Of a stretch of DNA of 64,000 nucleotides, positions 1 to 8,759 are shown piece by piece. The notes beneath the pieces were generated by a model, which did no database searches, was not told where the DNA came from, and saw only the letters and a list, made by a program, of their open reading frames with translations. Each line of letters opens with the position of its first letter. Positions within the stretch are counted from its first letter, which is position 1. Position numbers and translations under genes: made by a program. Source of the stretch: Rhodanobacter sp. (lineage in GTDB: Bacteria; Pseudomonadota; Gammaproteobacteria; Xanthomonadales; Rhodanobacteraceae); assembly GCA_030148505.1 (NCBI GenBank), contig JASBTI010000046.1:1-64000 (forward strand), in the 5' to 3' direction.

Positions 1-72
1 CACGGGTGTGCCGGCCTCGCCTTGCTTGAGTACGGCCAGGATCTGGCTGTCGGTGAATCGGGATTTCTTCAT
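1..72 (-). mobile_element. IS3-family transposase OrfA, N-terminus (partial)
   Basis: The leftmost 72 bases, read on the minus strand, encode the first 24 residues of a protein beginning [20 protein letters not shown], the typical start of the helix-turn-helix OrfA of IS3-family (IS407-like) transposases. A strong ribosome site (GAGGAGG, 4 nt before the ATG) supports the start. The rest of the element lies outside the window, so its integrity cannot be judged. The sequence just to the right (about 73-170) should hold the insertion-sequence end, but I could not identify the terminal inverted repeat from one side alone. Seen: start, ribosome site and peptide. Known: IS3 OrfA family. Confidence 0.8.
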
Positions 73-241
73 GGAACCTCCTCGGGAAAGATTACGAGAA
101 AATTCCACTTCTGGCGTCAGCTAACTGGCGGGGGGATTACCCCGGCAGGGTTCTCGAGCTGGGCGAGTAGGTGGAGCTCTCCTGGTAATTGATGTGGCTT
201 GGTAACGTCCGAGGCAATCTAATGGAATTGGGGCGTTTCTT

Positions 242-490
242 TTACGCCTTACGCCGGGGGCTGAAGCAACCGACGATGTCCACTCCCAACGCCTGAGCTA
301 GCCGCTCAAGCCCGTCGATCGAGATGTTGGTAACGCAGCGTTAGAGTTGCGAGACATAGGTACGGTGGAACTGGGCCACCTCAGCCAGTCGCTCCTGGCT
401 CAATCCTTGAGCCGTGCGTAGGCGGCGAATGTTCACTGCAGCACGGGCGCGCGCTTTTGGCAGGGAACGTGGCGAGGATTTTGGAGGCAT
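242..490 (-). pseudogene. Broken XRE-family HTH regulator
   Basis: The minus strand from ATG 490 encodes a basic N-terminus followed by a classic HTH_3 (XRE) domain, with IRRLRTAQGLSQERLAEVAQ then FHRTYVSQL. It hits TAA at 341-343 (codon 50). The same frame then continues with RCVTNISIDGLERLAQALGVDIV, the expected second half of the domain, to a stop at 242-244. Intact relatives read SQLERG at this place, so a Glu-like codon has become TAA. The DNA-binding domain is therefore split. Its position beside an IS3 end suggests decay in a mobile region. A sequencing error is the main alternative. Confidence 0.7.
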
Positions 491-577
491 TGGAATCCAT
501 CACGGCCCAGTACGCCCTGCGCGGCGCGCAAGGGTACCTATGGAGGAACGACGTCATACTTACTTGGCAGCTTCCGA

Positions 578-862
578 TCAGCGCTTACTCTTACTTCGTG
601 CTTTGAAATTGACAATCAACTGCGCAAGTTCGTCATCTTCGGCATAAAAATAGGCTACTGGTAGCTTGAGGATTGCTGCGAGGTGCTGCAGGGTCTGCAA
701 GTCGGGCTGGTGCACACCAGTTTCATAGCGGTTGACCCGCGTGCTGGCGACGAATTCGTCCAATCCAGCCTCGATACCTAGGGCGCGCTGTGAAATGCCG
801 TAGGCTTCGCGCGCTTCGCGCAGCCTACGGCTGTACACAGGGAGTGGTCCCTTCTCAACCAC
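578..862 (-). CDS. XRE-family transcriptional regulator (copy 1)
   Basis: This 94-aa protein has one HTH_3 domain at about residues 9-75 (YSRRLREAREAYGISQRALGIEAGLD, then RVNRYETG) followed by LPVAYFYAEDDELAQL. It is a paralogue of the product of 1091-1411, sharing RRLREAR-x2-YG, SQ-x2-LGI, RV-x-RYETG and YFY-x-EDDE. The GTG start at 862 is chosen because it aligns with the ATG of the paralogue; no clear Shine-Dalgarno is visible. A perfect ACTACG-N5-CGTAGT palindrome lies 61 nt upstream. Predicted role: a small cytoplasmic DNA-binding repressor, probably autoregulated. The target is unknown. Confidence 0.85.
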   Translation of the reverse strand: MVEKGPLPVYSRRLREAREAYGISQRALGIEAGLDEFVASTRVNRYETGVHQPDLQTLQHLAAILKLPVAYFYAEDDELAQLIVNFKARSKSKR

Positions 863-902
863 GGTCGCATGCGTCTTGAACTTCCATGGGTGGAAGCTTC
901 CA

Positions 903-918
903 GATATGCGCGCATATC
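903..918. promoter_or_regulatory. 16-bp perfect palindrome upstream of XRE copy 1
   Basis: GATATGCGCGCATATC is its own reverse complement. It lies 41 nt upstream of the GTG of the first XRE gene, next to the ACTACG palindrome. Part of it (GCGCATATC) recurs at 1414-1422, just upstream of the second XRE gene. It may be a second operator half-site. The function is inferred. Confidence 0.45.
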
Positions 919-921
919 CGA

Positions 922-940
922 TACTACGTTAAACGTAGTA
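922..940. promoter_or_regulatory. Operator-like palindrome 1 (TACTACG-N5-CGTAGTA)
   Basis: TACTACG TTAAA CGTAGTA is an inverted repeat with perfect 7-bp arms and a 5-bp spacer. It lies upstream of XRE gene 578-862, and the same motif occurs twice upstream of the paralogous gene 1091-1411. A repeated palindrome before two related HTH genes is the expected arrangement for autoregulatory operators. Confidence 0.65.
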
Positions 941-1090
941 AGCGTTTGGTGAGCTGAGAAGTCCAGGTGCGCGTGTGGACAAGTGGGCATGATGGAAGCC
1001 GCTAGGACGGCGGTCGCACTTCCCAAGCACGTCGTGTACGCAGGGGTCGAGAGCCAGGAGAATGGCGAGGGTCCGTTCCCATCTGGGGAT

Positions 1091-1411
1091 CTACTTTCCC
1101 TTCATCGTTCTCTCGATCGCCTCTTTCAGCTTGACCGGCTTATCGCTGCGCGAAGCTTCCGCGACCAGTCGCGCTTCCTCGTCATCCTCGATGTAGAAGT
1201 ATTTCAAAGGCAGTGCCAAAGCCTTGGCGAACAATTTCTGCAGACCAAGTTTCACTTCGTGCTTGCCCGTCTCGTAGCGACTGACGCGGCTGCCCGCGAC
1301 TGACTGATCAAGTCTCGCCGCTATCCCCAGCTCCTCCTGAGAGAAGCCGTAGCTGTTTCGTGCCTCGCGTAGGCGACGCCCGTAGATGGTTGCCGGGCAC
1401 TTCTCGGTCAT
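1091..1411 (-). CDS. XRE-family transcriptional regulator (copy 2)
   Basis: This 106-aa protein carries an HTH_3 domain at about residues 10-75 (YGRRLREARNSYGFSQEELG, then RVSRYETGKHE), followed by LKYFYIEDDEEARLV and a charged tail. It is the paralogue of 578-862, roughly half identical over the shared part. The ATG at 1411 has no strong ribosome site. Two ACTACG-N5-CGTAGT palindromes lie 56-97 nt upstream, in the space shared with the TonB-dependent receptor gene. They could let this regulator control itself and perhaps the receptor; that second role is only inference. Confidence 0.85.
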   Translation of the reverse strand: MTEKCPATIYGRRLREARNSYGFSQEELGIAARLDQSVAGSRVSRYETGKHEVKLGLQKLFAKALALPLKYFYIEDDEEARLVAEASRSDKPVKLKEAIERTMKGK

Positions 1412-1466
1412 AAGCGCATATCAGTCTCGATACGCAGCAGCTTCCCGGCAGGCGCTTGACATTGAT

Positions 1467-1510
1467 ACTACGTAAAACGTAGTGTTAACGAAGCTACGTT
1501 TATCGTAGTT
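1467..1510. promoter_or_regulatory. Two operator-like palindromes upstream of XRE copy 2
   Basis: ACTACG TAAAA CGTAGT (1467-1483) and CTACG TTTAT CGTAG (1494-1508) repeat the motif seen at 922-940, always with a 5-bp spacer. Their centres are 26 bp apart. They lie between the leftward XRE gene and the rightward receptor gene (ATG 1691). A TTGACA hexamer on the plus strand (1456-1461) abuts the first site, but I found no convincing -10 partner. Confidence 0.6.
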
Positions 1511-1690
1511 ATGGGGCTTTTTGCTGGTGACTCGGCGCAAATGCAATTCAGCCGGAGCCAGTAAGGGGTGAAGACATAGACATGGCGGCTTAGCTGGCGG
1601 CAGGTTTGGACGCGCTGAGAAGTGCGATCCGAGCCTTTGATCAAGCAGCGACCGGCAAGGCGTCAATCAGGGGAAAGCAAAGGACGCAGT

Positions 1691-4105
1691 ATGAAGACAC
1701 GCACGCTACGCAACGCCATTTCCATCGCCCTGCTTGTGGCCGTCACCGGCACCGGCGAGTGGGCCCTGGCTCAGGACACCACGACAGAGACGGTCACGCA
1801 GGGCAGGACGCCGGTGACCAAGGCGCCGGCCAAGGCGCAACCGAAAAAAACGACCGACAAGTCCACGACACCAGTGGCAACCAACCTACCGATCGTGGCC
1901 GTCACCGGCACACGCATCCGCGGCGGCACTACGCCGTCACCGGTCATTACGGTCGGCAGCGAGCAAATTCAACAGGAAGGCTTCGCAGACCTTGGCGAAG
2001 TGATCCGCAGCGTGTCGCAGAACTTCTCCGGGGGACAGAACCCGGGCGTGACCGGCGCTACAGGGGGCTTCGGCAATCAGAATTTCACTGGCGGCTCCGC
2101 CTTGAATCTGCGCGGGTTGGGTGCCGACGCGTCGTTGACGTTGCTCAATGGGCATCGCCTAGCCTACGACGGGTTTTCCCAAGCCGTGGATATCAGCGCC
2201 ATCCCGGTCGAGGCGATCGATCGCCTCGAAATTGTCGCGGACGGCGCCTCGGCTATCTACGGCTCGGATGCAGTGGGCGGCGTGGCCAACGTGATCCTGA
2301 AGCATGACTACGACGGAGTAACCCTAGGGGCGCGCTACGGTGGTGCGAACGATGGTGGGCTGGCGACGCGGGAGTACACCGCAACTGCCGGCACCACCTG
2401 GGCAACCGGTGGGTTGATCGCAACTTTCAAGGATGCCGATGTCGATCCCATCTACACGCGTCAGCGCAGTTACACCAAGTATCTGGGGTATCAGGGTGAC
2501 CCGTATACGATCTACAACGGCAGCGATTCGCGTAGTGGACTTGTCAGCGTCCATCAGTCAATGGGCAATGTGGCCGAATTGAGGCTTGACGCGCTCGGAA
2601 CGAAGCGCGACATGACGGGATATACCCCCATTCAGGCGGGCTCCTACTATCGCTACACACCAGATACGTCGATCGGGCTGGTCTCGCCAAGTATCGAGTT
2701 CTTTCTTCGCAATGACTGGTCCATCACTCTCGGTGGAACGTACGGTGAGGACGATACTGTTGATGAGTACCATATCGTGTCGGCGACGGGGAGTAGCCTA
2801 AACACTCAGACCTGGTACCGCAACAAAAGCCGTTCCTGGGAGATCGGCGCCGAAGGACCGCTGTTTCCGGTCGGGGGAGAGGAGGCGCGCCTAGCTGTTG
2901 GTGTCGGGTCGCGGACAAACGAATTCCGGGTTGTGCCAAAGGTTTCCGGCAGCCCTTACGGCGGCGACGAGCAGGCCCGGTTTGCCTATGCCGAACTGGA
3001 TGTTCCGTTCGTTTCGCCTTCCTCGGGTATCCTGGGCGTCCATCGCCTGGAATTCAGTGCGGCGATGCGTGGCGAGGACTATGCCAGTTTTGGCCGGGTG
3101 GCCACGCCGAAATTCGGGCTGATCTACGATCCTAGCGCTGACTTCACGCTCAAGGCCTCTTGGGGAAAATCGTTCAAGGCACCGCTGCTGTATCAGCGCT
3201 ACGCGGGCAAAACCGTCTATTTGTGGAGCGCCTCCATGGTAGGCGCTGGCGGCAGCCCCGCCGATGCCACCGCACTGATGTCCGTTGGCGGCAACCCCGA
3301 CCTCCATGCCGAGCGGGCACGGACCTGGAGTGCCTCGTTGGCCCTGCACCCGGAAGCCCTGCCGGGGCTGGAGGCCGAACTGACCTGGTTCGACATCGAC
3401 TACATCGACCGGGTGGTCAATCCGGTTATTTATCAGCAGGCGTTGAGCGATCGTGCCTACGCGGACTCGGACTTTGTGCGTCGGTCGCCGACACCCGAGC
3501 AGATTCAGAAATTCTTCGCGGTTTATGGCGCCGCCTTCTACAACTATTCCGGCAGGGTCTACGACCCGAGCAAGGTGATGGCGATTATCCACGACGAGTA
3601 CGTGAATGCAGCACGGCAGCGAATCCAGGGCCTCGATTTGACAGGTTCGTACCACTTCAGCCTTGGCAGCGGTCAGCTGACAGTGCGCGGGTCGGCGAGT
3701 TGGCTTAACAGTGTGCAGATAACCAGCGCCGGCCAGCCCGAGCAAACACTCGCCGGTACCGTGTTCAATCCGGCCCGGCTCAAGGGCCGCGTCGGTGCGG
3801 TGTGGCTGTCGGGGGGCTTCAGCGCGTCGGGCTCCGTCAACTACAACGGCGGGGTAACCAACCGCCTCCCGACGGTGACGCAGAAGACCGCGTCGTTCAC
3901 CACGCTAGACACCACGCTCAATTACGACATCGGCAAGCGTGCTGGCGCCTTGTCGGGGCTAACGCTCGGGTTGTCGGTGCAGAACCTGCTGAATCGCGTG
4001 CCTCCGCTTTATACCGCACTGTATGCGACATACGTGCCGTACGACGCTACCAACTACTCGGCAATCGGACGCTTCATCAGCGTCTCGGTTTCCAAGCACT
4101 GGTAG
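1691..4105 (+). CDS. TonB-dependent outer-membrane receptor of the lasso-peptide locus
   Basis: An 804-aa TonB-dependent receptor. The start at 1691 is chosen for its ribosome site (AAAGGA) and the signal peptide that follows (MKTRTLRNAISIALLVAVTG, cut near ALAQ). The plug domain lies at about residues 60-200: VTGTRIRG, SALNLRGLGADASLTLLNGHR, then VEAIDRLEIVADGASAIYGSDAVGGVANVIL. The rest is a 22-strand barrel ending in an aromatic residue (SVSKHW). The isopeptidase gene follows after 10 nt, so the two are cotranscribed. In proteobacterial lasso loci such receptors are thought to take up the mature peptide or a related ligand. The substrate here is inferred from context. Confidence 0.93.
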   Translation: MKTRTLRNAISIALLVAVTGTGEWALAQDTTTETVTQGRTPVTKAPAKAQPKKTTDKSTTPVATNLPIVAVTGTRIRGGTTPSPVITVGSEQIQQEGFADLGEVIRSVSQNFSGGQNPGVTGATGGFGNQNFTGGSALNLRGLGADASLTLLNGHRLAYDGFSQAVDISAIPVEAIDRLEIVADGASAIYGSDAVGGVANVILKHDYDGVTLGARYGGANDGGLATREYTATAGTTWATGGLIATFKDADVDPIYTRQRSYTKYLGYQGDPYTIYNGSDSRSGLVSVHQSMGNVAELRLDALGTKRDMTGYTPIQAGSYYRYTPDTSIGLVSPSIEFFLRNDWSITLGGTYGEDDTVDEYHIVSATGSSLNTQTWYRNKSRSWEIGAEGPLFPVGGEEARLAVGVGSRTNEFRVVPKVSGSPYGGDEQARFAYAELDVPFVSPSSGILGVHRLEFSAAMRGEDYASFGRVATPKFGLIYDPSADFTLKASWGKSFKAPLLYQRYAGKTVYLWSASMVGAGGSPADATALMSVGGNPDLHAERARTWSASLALHPEALPGLEAELTWFDIDYIDRVVNPVIYQQALSDRAYADSDFVRRSPTPEQIQKFFAVYGAAFYNYSGRVYDPSKVMAIIHDEYVNAARQRIQGLDLTGSYHFSLGSGQLTVRGSASWLNSVQITSAGQPEQTLAGTVFNPARLKGRVGAVWLSGGFSASGSVNYNGGVTNRLPTVTQKTASFTTLDTTLNYDIGKRAGALSGLTLGLSVQNLLNRVPPLYTALYATYVPYDATNYSAIGRFISVSVSKHW

Positions 4106-4115
4106 GGGAGGGGGC

Positions 4116-6326
4116 ATGGAATTTTTCCATCAATCGGCCGCGTGGGCGGCCGCGACGGCACGCATGCGTCTGGATTTTTCGGCCAGGAAGCGCCGTACAC
4201 ATTGGATTTTGGCGCTTGCACTTGTTGTACTTGGCGTGGCTGCCGTCGGGTCATTGCACGCGGAGACGATTTCGCCGCGACGCCTACTGGAGGTGATCGA
4301 TCTGGGCAACCCGGTGATCTCGCCCAACGGGCAGTATGTGGCATTCCGGGCCGAGCACGCCTCGATCGAACGCAATACCTACGACGCCACGTGGTACGTA
4401 CAGGCCGTGGACGGAAAATCTCCACCTCTCCGTGTAGCGGATGGAGGCCTGCCGTTGCGCCAGTATGACACCGGAGGCGTGCTGCCGTCACCGGCCGCTT
4501 GGTCGCCGGATGGAAAGTGGATCTACTATCGTGCTCGTCTCGATGGCCGTGTCTCCGTCTGGCGCGCGGCAGCGGATGGCTCACGAGCCTGCGCGGTGAC
4601 GTCCGATCTGGCGGACGTTCGGGACTTCACGCTGAGCAATGATGGCAAAACGCTGATGTACAGCGTTGGCGCGACGCGGAAAGCAGTCATCGATGCGGAA
4701 GAATCCGAATATGACCGCGGCATCCGCATCGACGACACGGTGAATATTGCCGCCGGGTTGTTCCGATCGAGCGGGCTCGATGGGCGACCGGCTACACAAC
4801 GGTTCCTGGGAAGATGGTTCACGATGGGGCTATTGCTGGCGAAGGTGCCGGATCGTTGGAAAGCCGTCGACCTGGCAACGATGACAACCCGGGACCTGTC
4901 CGTTTCAGAGTTGCCAGCGCGCCCACTGACGCCGGCCAATCTTTCGCCCAATCTGCCGGCAGCGCCGATCAAGAACATGGACGGCTTGCGCTACGAGATA
5001 GCCAAGAATCCAGACGATGGACGCATTGCAATGCTACTGCCTGGAAAGAAGGAGAAAGGAGTGCTGATGAGCCAGTATGTCAAGCTGGCCATGCTGCCTG
5101 ATAGACAGGCTTCGCGTCCGATACAGTGCATGGCCGAGTTGTGCCGCCACAAATCCATCACGGATATCCAGTGGCGACCCGGAAGCGACGAGATCCTGTT
5201 CACGGTCGCCGACTATCACAAAGGGAATGCGCAGGCCATCTATGGATGGAACGTCGTAACGGGTGTCTTGCGGCCGATCGTGCTTTCCAATGGGCTAGTA
5301 AGCGGAAGCCAGCGCTACTGGGATATTCCCTGCGCACTGTCGTCCGACACGTTGGTGTGCGTTGCGGCCGAGGCCGATCATCCGCCACGTCTCGAGGCGA
5401 TTGATGTTGAGAGTGGCCATCGACGGATCTTGTTCGCACCGAACAAGGGATTGGGAGCGGATATCGCGGCTACGGTGCCGGCAAAGTTGATCCGCTGGAA
5501 GGACGCCCAGGGGCGGGAGTTCACCGGCCAGTTTTTCGAGGCACGCGGAACGGGCGCCGGCCATCCGCCACCGTTGTTCGTAACGTTCTACAGCTGTGAT
5601 GGATTTTTGCGCGGCGGGCTGGGTAATGAGTGGCCGCTGGCCACACTGGCCGAGGATGGGATCTCGGCGCTATGCATCAACGCGATCTCGGGTGTTGGTC
5701 TTGGCCTCGTGGCGCATTACGACCAGGGACGCACGGCCGTCGAGAGCGTCGTGAAGCTCCTGTCCGCTGACGGGCGCATTAACAGCACACGTGTAGGCAT
5801 GGGCGGACTCAGCTATGGCAGTGAAGTGACGCTGTGGACGCTGGAACATTCCGATGTGGTGAGCGCTGCATCTGTCAGCAGTAGTTCGGTGACGCCAACC
5901 TATTATCTCTTCAACAGTCTGCGGGATGCCTTCCGTTCCACTCTCCGGAAAAGTTGGCAGCTCGGCACGCCAGACGAGACGCCTGAACAGTGGAGGAAAA
6001 TCTCGCCCGCGTATCAAATCGACAGGATCAAGGCGCCGATCCTGTTCCAGATGATCGAGCAGGAATATCGAATGGCCTTGGACTATGCACTACCGTTGGA
6101 GCGCAGACACCAAGCGGACATCTATGTGTTCCCCGACGAGCCCCATATCAAGTTCCAGCCAAAGCACAAGCTGGCGGTTTACGAACGCAACGTCGATTGG
6201 TTTCGCTTCTGGCTGCAGGGGTATGAAGACCCGGATCCGGACAAGGCTGGTCAGTACCGCATTTGGCGTGAAATGAAGAAGGCCGAAAAATACCGTTCTG
6301 GTGCGAGCTCTCACGATGGATCGTGA
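4116..6326 (+). CDS. Lasso-peptide isopeptidase (S9 prolyl-oligopeptidase fold)
   Basis: This 736-aa protein starts at ATG 4116 after GGGGAGGGGGC, and a signal peptide ends near LHA-ETI (residue 51). The N-terminal part (about 60-440) fits the beta-propeller seen in S9 peptidases. The C-terminal alpha/beta-hydrolase domain has the nucleophile elbow GGLSYGSE (Ser about 566) and FPDEPH (His about 677). AtxE-type isopeptidases of this family open the macrolactam ring of lasso peptides in the periplasm, linearising them. The position between the receptor and the convergent lasso biosynthesis genes supports that role. The last 16 bp overlap the end of the convergent C gene. A generic S9 peptidase is the alternative. 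Confidence 0.88.
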   Translation: MEFFHQSAAWAAATARMRLDFSARKRRTHWILALALVVLGVAAVGSLHAETISPRRLLEVIDLGNPVISPNGQYVAFRAEHASIERNTYDATWYVQAVDGKSPPLRVADGGLPLRQYDTGGVLPSPAAWSPDGKWIYYRARLDGRVSVWRAAADGSRACAVTSDLADVRDFTLSNDGKTLMYSVGATRKAVIDAEESEYDRGIRIDDTVNIAAGLFRSSGLDGRPATQRFLGRWFTMGLLLAKVPDRWKAVDLATMTTRDLSVSELPARPLTPANLSPNLPAAPIKNMDGLRYEIAKNPDDGRIAMLLPGKKEKGVLMSQYVKLAMLPDRQASRPIQCMAELCRHKSITDIQWRPGSDEILFTVADYHKGNAQAIYGWNVVTGVLRPIVLSNGLVSGSQRYWDIPCALSSDTLVCVAAEADHPPRLEAIDVESGHRRILFAPNKGLGADIAATVPAKLIRWKDAQGREFTGQFFEARGTGAGHPPPLFVTFYSCDGFLRGGLGNEWPLATLAEDGISALCINAISGVGLGLVAHYDQGRTAVESVVKLLSADGRINSTRVGMGGLSYGSEVTLWTLEHSDVVSAASVSSSSVTPTYYLFNSLRDAFRSTLRKSWQLGTPDETPEQWRKISPAYQIDRIKAPILFQMIEQEYRMALDYALPLERRHQADIYVFPDEPHIKFQPKHKLAVYERNVDWFRFWLQGYEDPDPDKAGQYRIWREMKKAEKYRSGASSHDGS
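6311..6326. repeat. Palindromic overlap of two convergent stop codons
   Basis: TCACGAT-GG-ATCGTGA: 7-bp perfect arms around GG. The right arm ends with the TGA of the isopeptidase gene. The left arm begins with TCA, the complement of the TGA ending the C gene. No T-run follows on either side, so it is not a standard intrinsic terminator. Confidence 0.6.
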
Positions 6327-8059
6327 TCTTGTTGACGCGCCCAGTTCTCGGCCGCGCACAGGTCGAAGATGCGAAGAAACGACAGATCCCTTGGCGCAAG
6401 GTCCCTGGCGAAAAAATTCGCCAATGCGGAGTGGTCTAGCAGATCATGTGCGCACAGCTGCCCCTCCTCGAGGAATTCACGCATCTTCCGCTTGTTGCGC
6501 GTATAGACGGTAGCCATGTAGCCGGTATACGAGCCTTTGCTGCGTCGATCGAGAATGCCGCGTGGTAGGCAATCAGCGAAGGCTTGGCGGGCAATCGCAC
6601 GGTTTCGACCGTCGGCGACCCACATCCAGGTCGGAACTTTGAGGCATGCTTCCATGACAGGTTGGGACAACAGCGGAAAGTGCACGGAACGTTCAGGGCC
6701 GCGTGGTCCAGCATCCCTGAACAGCTGATTTGCGATCAGGTCATGAATTTTCTCGCGATCACCGGGCAGCGCTCCCGGGGGTGCGTCTATCCAGGGATGA
6801 TGCTCGGAGGTTGTTGCCGCCCAGGTTGGGTTAAGCAGCGTGCGATCTTCTTTCCAGGTCGCGCGTGGCCGACGCAGTACTTTCTTGAAGGCCAATCGGC
6901 CGGCCTTGAAGACCGTGCATCGGTGAAGGGCGGCAAGGTTCTCGACGGTTGCGATACCAGCCATGACTCCACGTTCCCGGAACGCGTCAGCGGCGGGCGC
7001 GGCGGTCTTCAGGTAGCCAAAGATGGTATCGCCGCCAGCACCCGAAAAGAAACCGTCCACGCCGTATCGGTTGCCTACGACTTCCCATGCCTCATTGACG
7101 GCGCGTTGTAGAATTCCGATCGCCGGCGAAGCGGATGAGCGGGGCACCGGAAATTCAAGGTGGACATTTTCGAACCCGACTTCCACCGGGAACAGTTCCT
7201 GTCCCAATGCCTCCGTTACCAACTGGGCGTATGGGCGCTCGTCGGTTCCGGCCAGGGGGATGACCAGGGTGCAAAAGGTGGCACGTAGCAGGGCATGGCG
7301 TAGGCACGTGGCAACGATGGATGAGTCCAGCCCACCCGACAGCTCAACCAAAAACCTATCGTTACCCATGGATAAAGCCCTGACCGCGCTGGATACGGCA
7401 CCCCGGACATCTTCGGCGGCAACATGAGGGTCTGTGTGCCGAATGCCTTTTTCCACGAAGTGCCACGGCGACCACGCGCAGCGAACCGAAACATCCCTTC
7501 CCCGGCAGGTCAGCATGCTACCTGGAAGCAATTCTCTGACGTGCTGCAGTGCCGTACGCGCCGTCTTGAGGTAGGGAAAGGTGAGGCCATGTGCGATGGC
7601 CTGCCAGTTTACCTCCCTGCGATAAAGTCCCAGGTCGACTGCAAGGCCGATGTCCGAAGTAATGAAGCCTTCCCCATCTGCGAGCGAATAGACGCACGGC
7701 ACGGCGCCCGAAGGGTCGCGTAGCAAGGTGACCGTTGGGCTGTCGTCGCCGTCGGCAAGAATGGCGAGATAGTTGCCCCACGTGTTTTGCAGCAGGCGCC
7801 TGGTGAGTTCGCGCGACGAACCATCGATATCGAGAGGTTGTGAGATGGGCTGGCCGTCTTTGGTGAAAACCTGGCCGATGAGCAGACCGTGCCCGGGTAT
7901 TGCAAGGGTGGGGCCATCAGTGGAAGCGAAGACCCTGACCGACCCTGATTGAAGCTTGTAGGTCATTCCCGCAGCACGTAGGAGCGTGTCCAGCTGCGGC
8001 ATGCAGTCGGCATTCCGGTTCAATCTTCTGCCGAGCAGGATAATGTAGTGGCAATTCAT
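6311..8059 (-). CDS. Lasso-peptide macrolactam synthetase (C protein, asparagine synthetase-like)
   Basis: A 582-aa asparagine-synthetase B homologue. The N-terminal half resembles the glutaminase-like domain but starts MNCHYIIL, without the catalytic Cys2 of true glutaminases. The C-terminal half has the ATP-pyrophosphatase loop LSGGLDSS (about 240-247) and FFSGAGGDTIFG. Lasso C proteins adenylate the Asp or Glu side chain and close the ring onto residue 1. The ATG at 8059 overlaps the TGA of the B gene (TGATG), implying translational coupling; a GTG one codon upstream (8062) is possible. The context (precursor, B protein, isopeptidase) separates it from a housekeeping asparagine synthetase. 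Confidence 0.93.
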   Translation of the reverse strand: MNCHYIILLGRRLNRNADCMPQLDTLLRAAGMTYKLQSGSVRVFASTDGPTLAIPGHGLLIGQVFTKDGQPISQPLDIDGSSRELTRRLLQNTWGNYLAILADGDDSPTVTLLRDPSGAVPCVYSLADGEGFITSDIGLAVDLGLYRREVNWQAIAHGLTFPYLKTARTALQHVRELLPGSMLTCRGRDVSVRCAWSPWHFVEKGIRHTDPHVAAEDVRGAVSSAVRALSMGNDRFLVELSGGLDSSIVATCLRHALLRATFCTLVIPLAGTDERPYAQLVTEALGQELFPVEVGFENVHLEFPVPRSSASPAIGILQRAVNEAWEVVGNRYGVDGFFSGAGGDTIFGYLKTAAPAADAFRERGVMAGIATVENLAALHRCTVFKAGRLAFKKVLRRPRATWKEDRTLLNPTWAATTSEHHPWIDAPPGALPGDREKIHDLIANQLFRDAGPRGPERSVHFPLLSQPVMEACLKVPTWMWVADGRNRAIARQAFADCLPRGILDRRSKGSYTGYMATVYTRNKRKMREFLEEGQLCAHDLLDHSALANFFARDLAPRDLSFLRIFDLCAAENWARQQDHDPS

Positions 8060-8742
8060 CACACCACCCTGATGGGAGTGTATGCATGAGCGTCGAAGAG
8101 TGTTTCATTCAAGACCATGTCGCCGGCTTGTGCCCAGCAATGCGCCGCGAAAGGCTCCGGCGTCACGCCGAAAACGATGTTCACCGACAGCCCTCGCCGC
8201 GAAAGGAACCGGAGCAGAGACAAGGAATCCAGGAGGCAGATCGGTTCGATGGGTACGTAGCGGCGTGCACGAGCGAATTGTCCGGTTGCCTGGAGTAGGA
8301 TTTCAGGAGCGGCGGGTGTAGCGACCTCGTGCTCACCTGTGTTTTTGTCACGGTACGCGCTTGCTTCCGCGAGATTCGTTTTTAGTGTACGGGTCTTCAG
8401 TTGGCGACGTGTCGACCAGACGATCGCCATGACTTCTAAGGCAGGGGGCATGCCGATCCGTTGAGCCGAAATCGTGGCGAGTTGCTCGATTGCGCTGCAA
8501 GTCGGGCGCCGGATGTCCGCTATTGCGGCACGGGCTCTCAGGTTCGGTGCCTCGACCAGTATTCGTGCAGCCACGAGGTCATTAACTAGCGTGGGGGCGA
8601 CTTCTTCATGTGTCTTGAAGCGGCGCATGGCGTTCTCAAGAACACCAGTCAGCTTGAAGTACCGATCTTGCGCGACGTCGAGAAAAATCAGCTGTCCGTC
8701 GACGTCGCAGTACGAGAGGTTTTCCCTGAGTCGATAGTGCAT
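8059..8742 (-). CDS. Lasso-peptide leader peptidase with fused RRE domain (B protein)
   Basis: This 227-aa protein has a PqqD-like RiPP recognition element at about residues 1-75 (LSYCDVDGQLIFLDVAQDRYF). A transglutaminase-like cysteine-protease domain follows at about 100-227, with candidate catalytic Cys169 (EPICLLDSL), His201 (AAHCW) and Asp208. In this family the RRE binds the leader and the protease cuts it off before ring closure. A good ribosome site (GAGGAACG) precedes ATG 8742. The order A-B-C differs from the A-C-B order I recall as common in proteobacterial loci. The family assignment comes from motifs plus context. Confidence 0.92.
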   Translation of the reverse strand: MHYRLRENLSYCDVDGQLIFLDVAQDRYFKLTGVLENAMRRFKTHEEVAPTLVNDLVAARILVEAPNLRARAAIADIRRPTCSAIEQLATISAQRIGMPPALEVMAIVWSTRRQLKTRTLKTNLAEASAYRDKNTGEHEVATPAAPEILLQATGQFARARRYVPIEPICLLDSLSLLRFLSRRGLSVNIVFGVTPEPFAAHCWAQAGDMVLNETLFDAHAYTPIRVV

Positions 8743-8759
8743 CGTCCGTTCCTCGGAAT

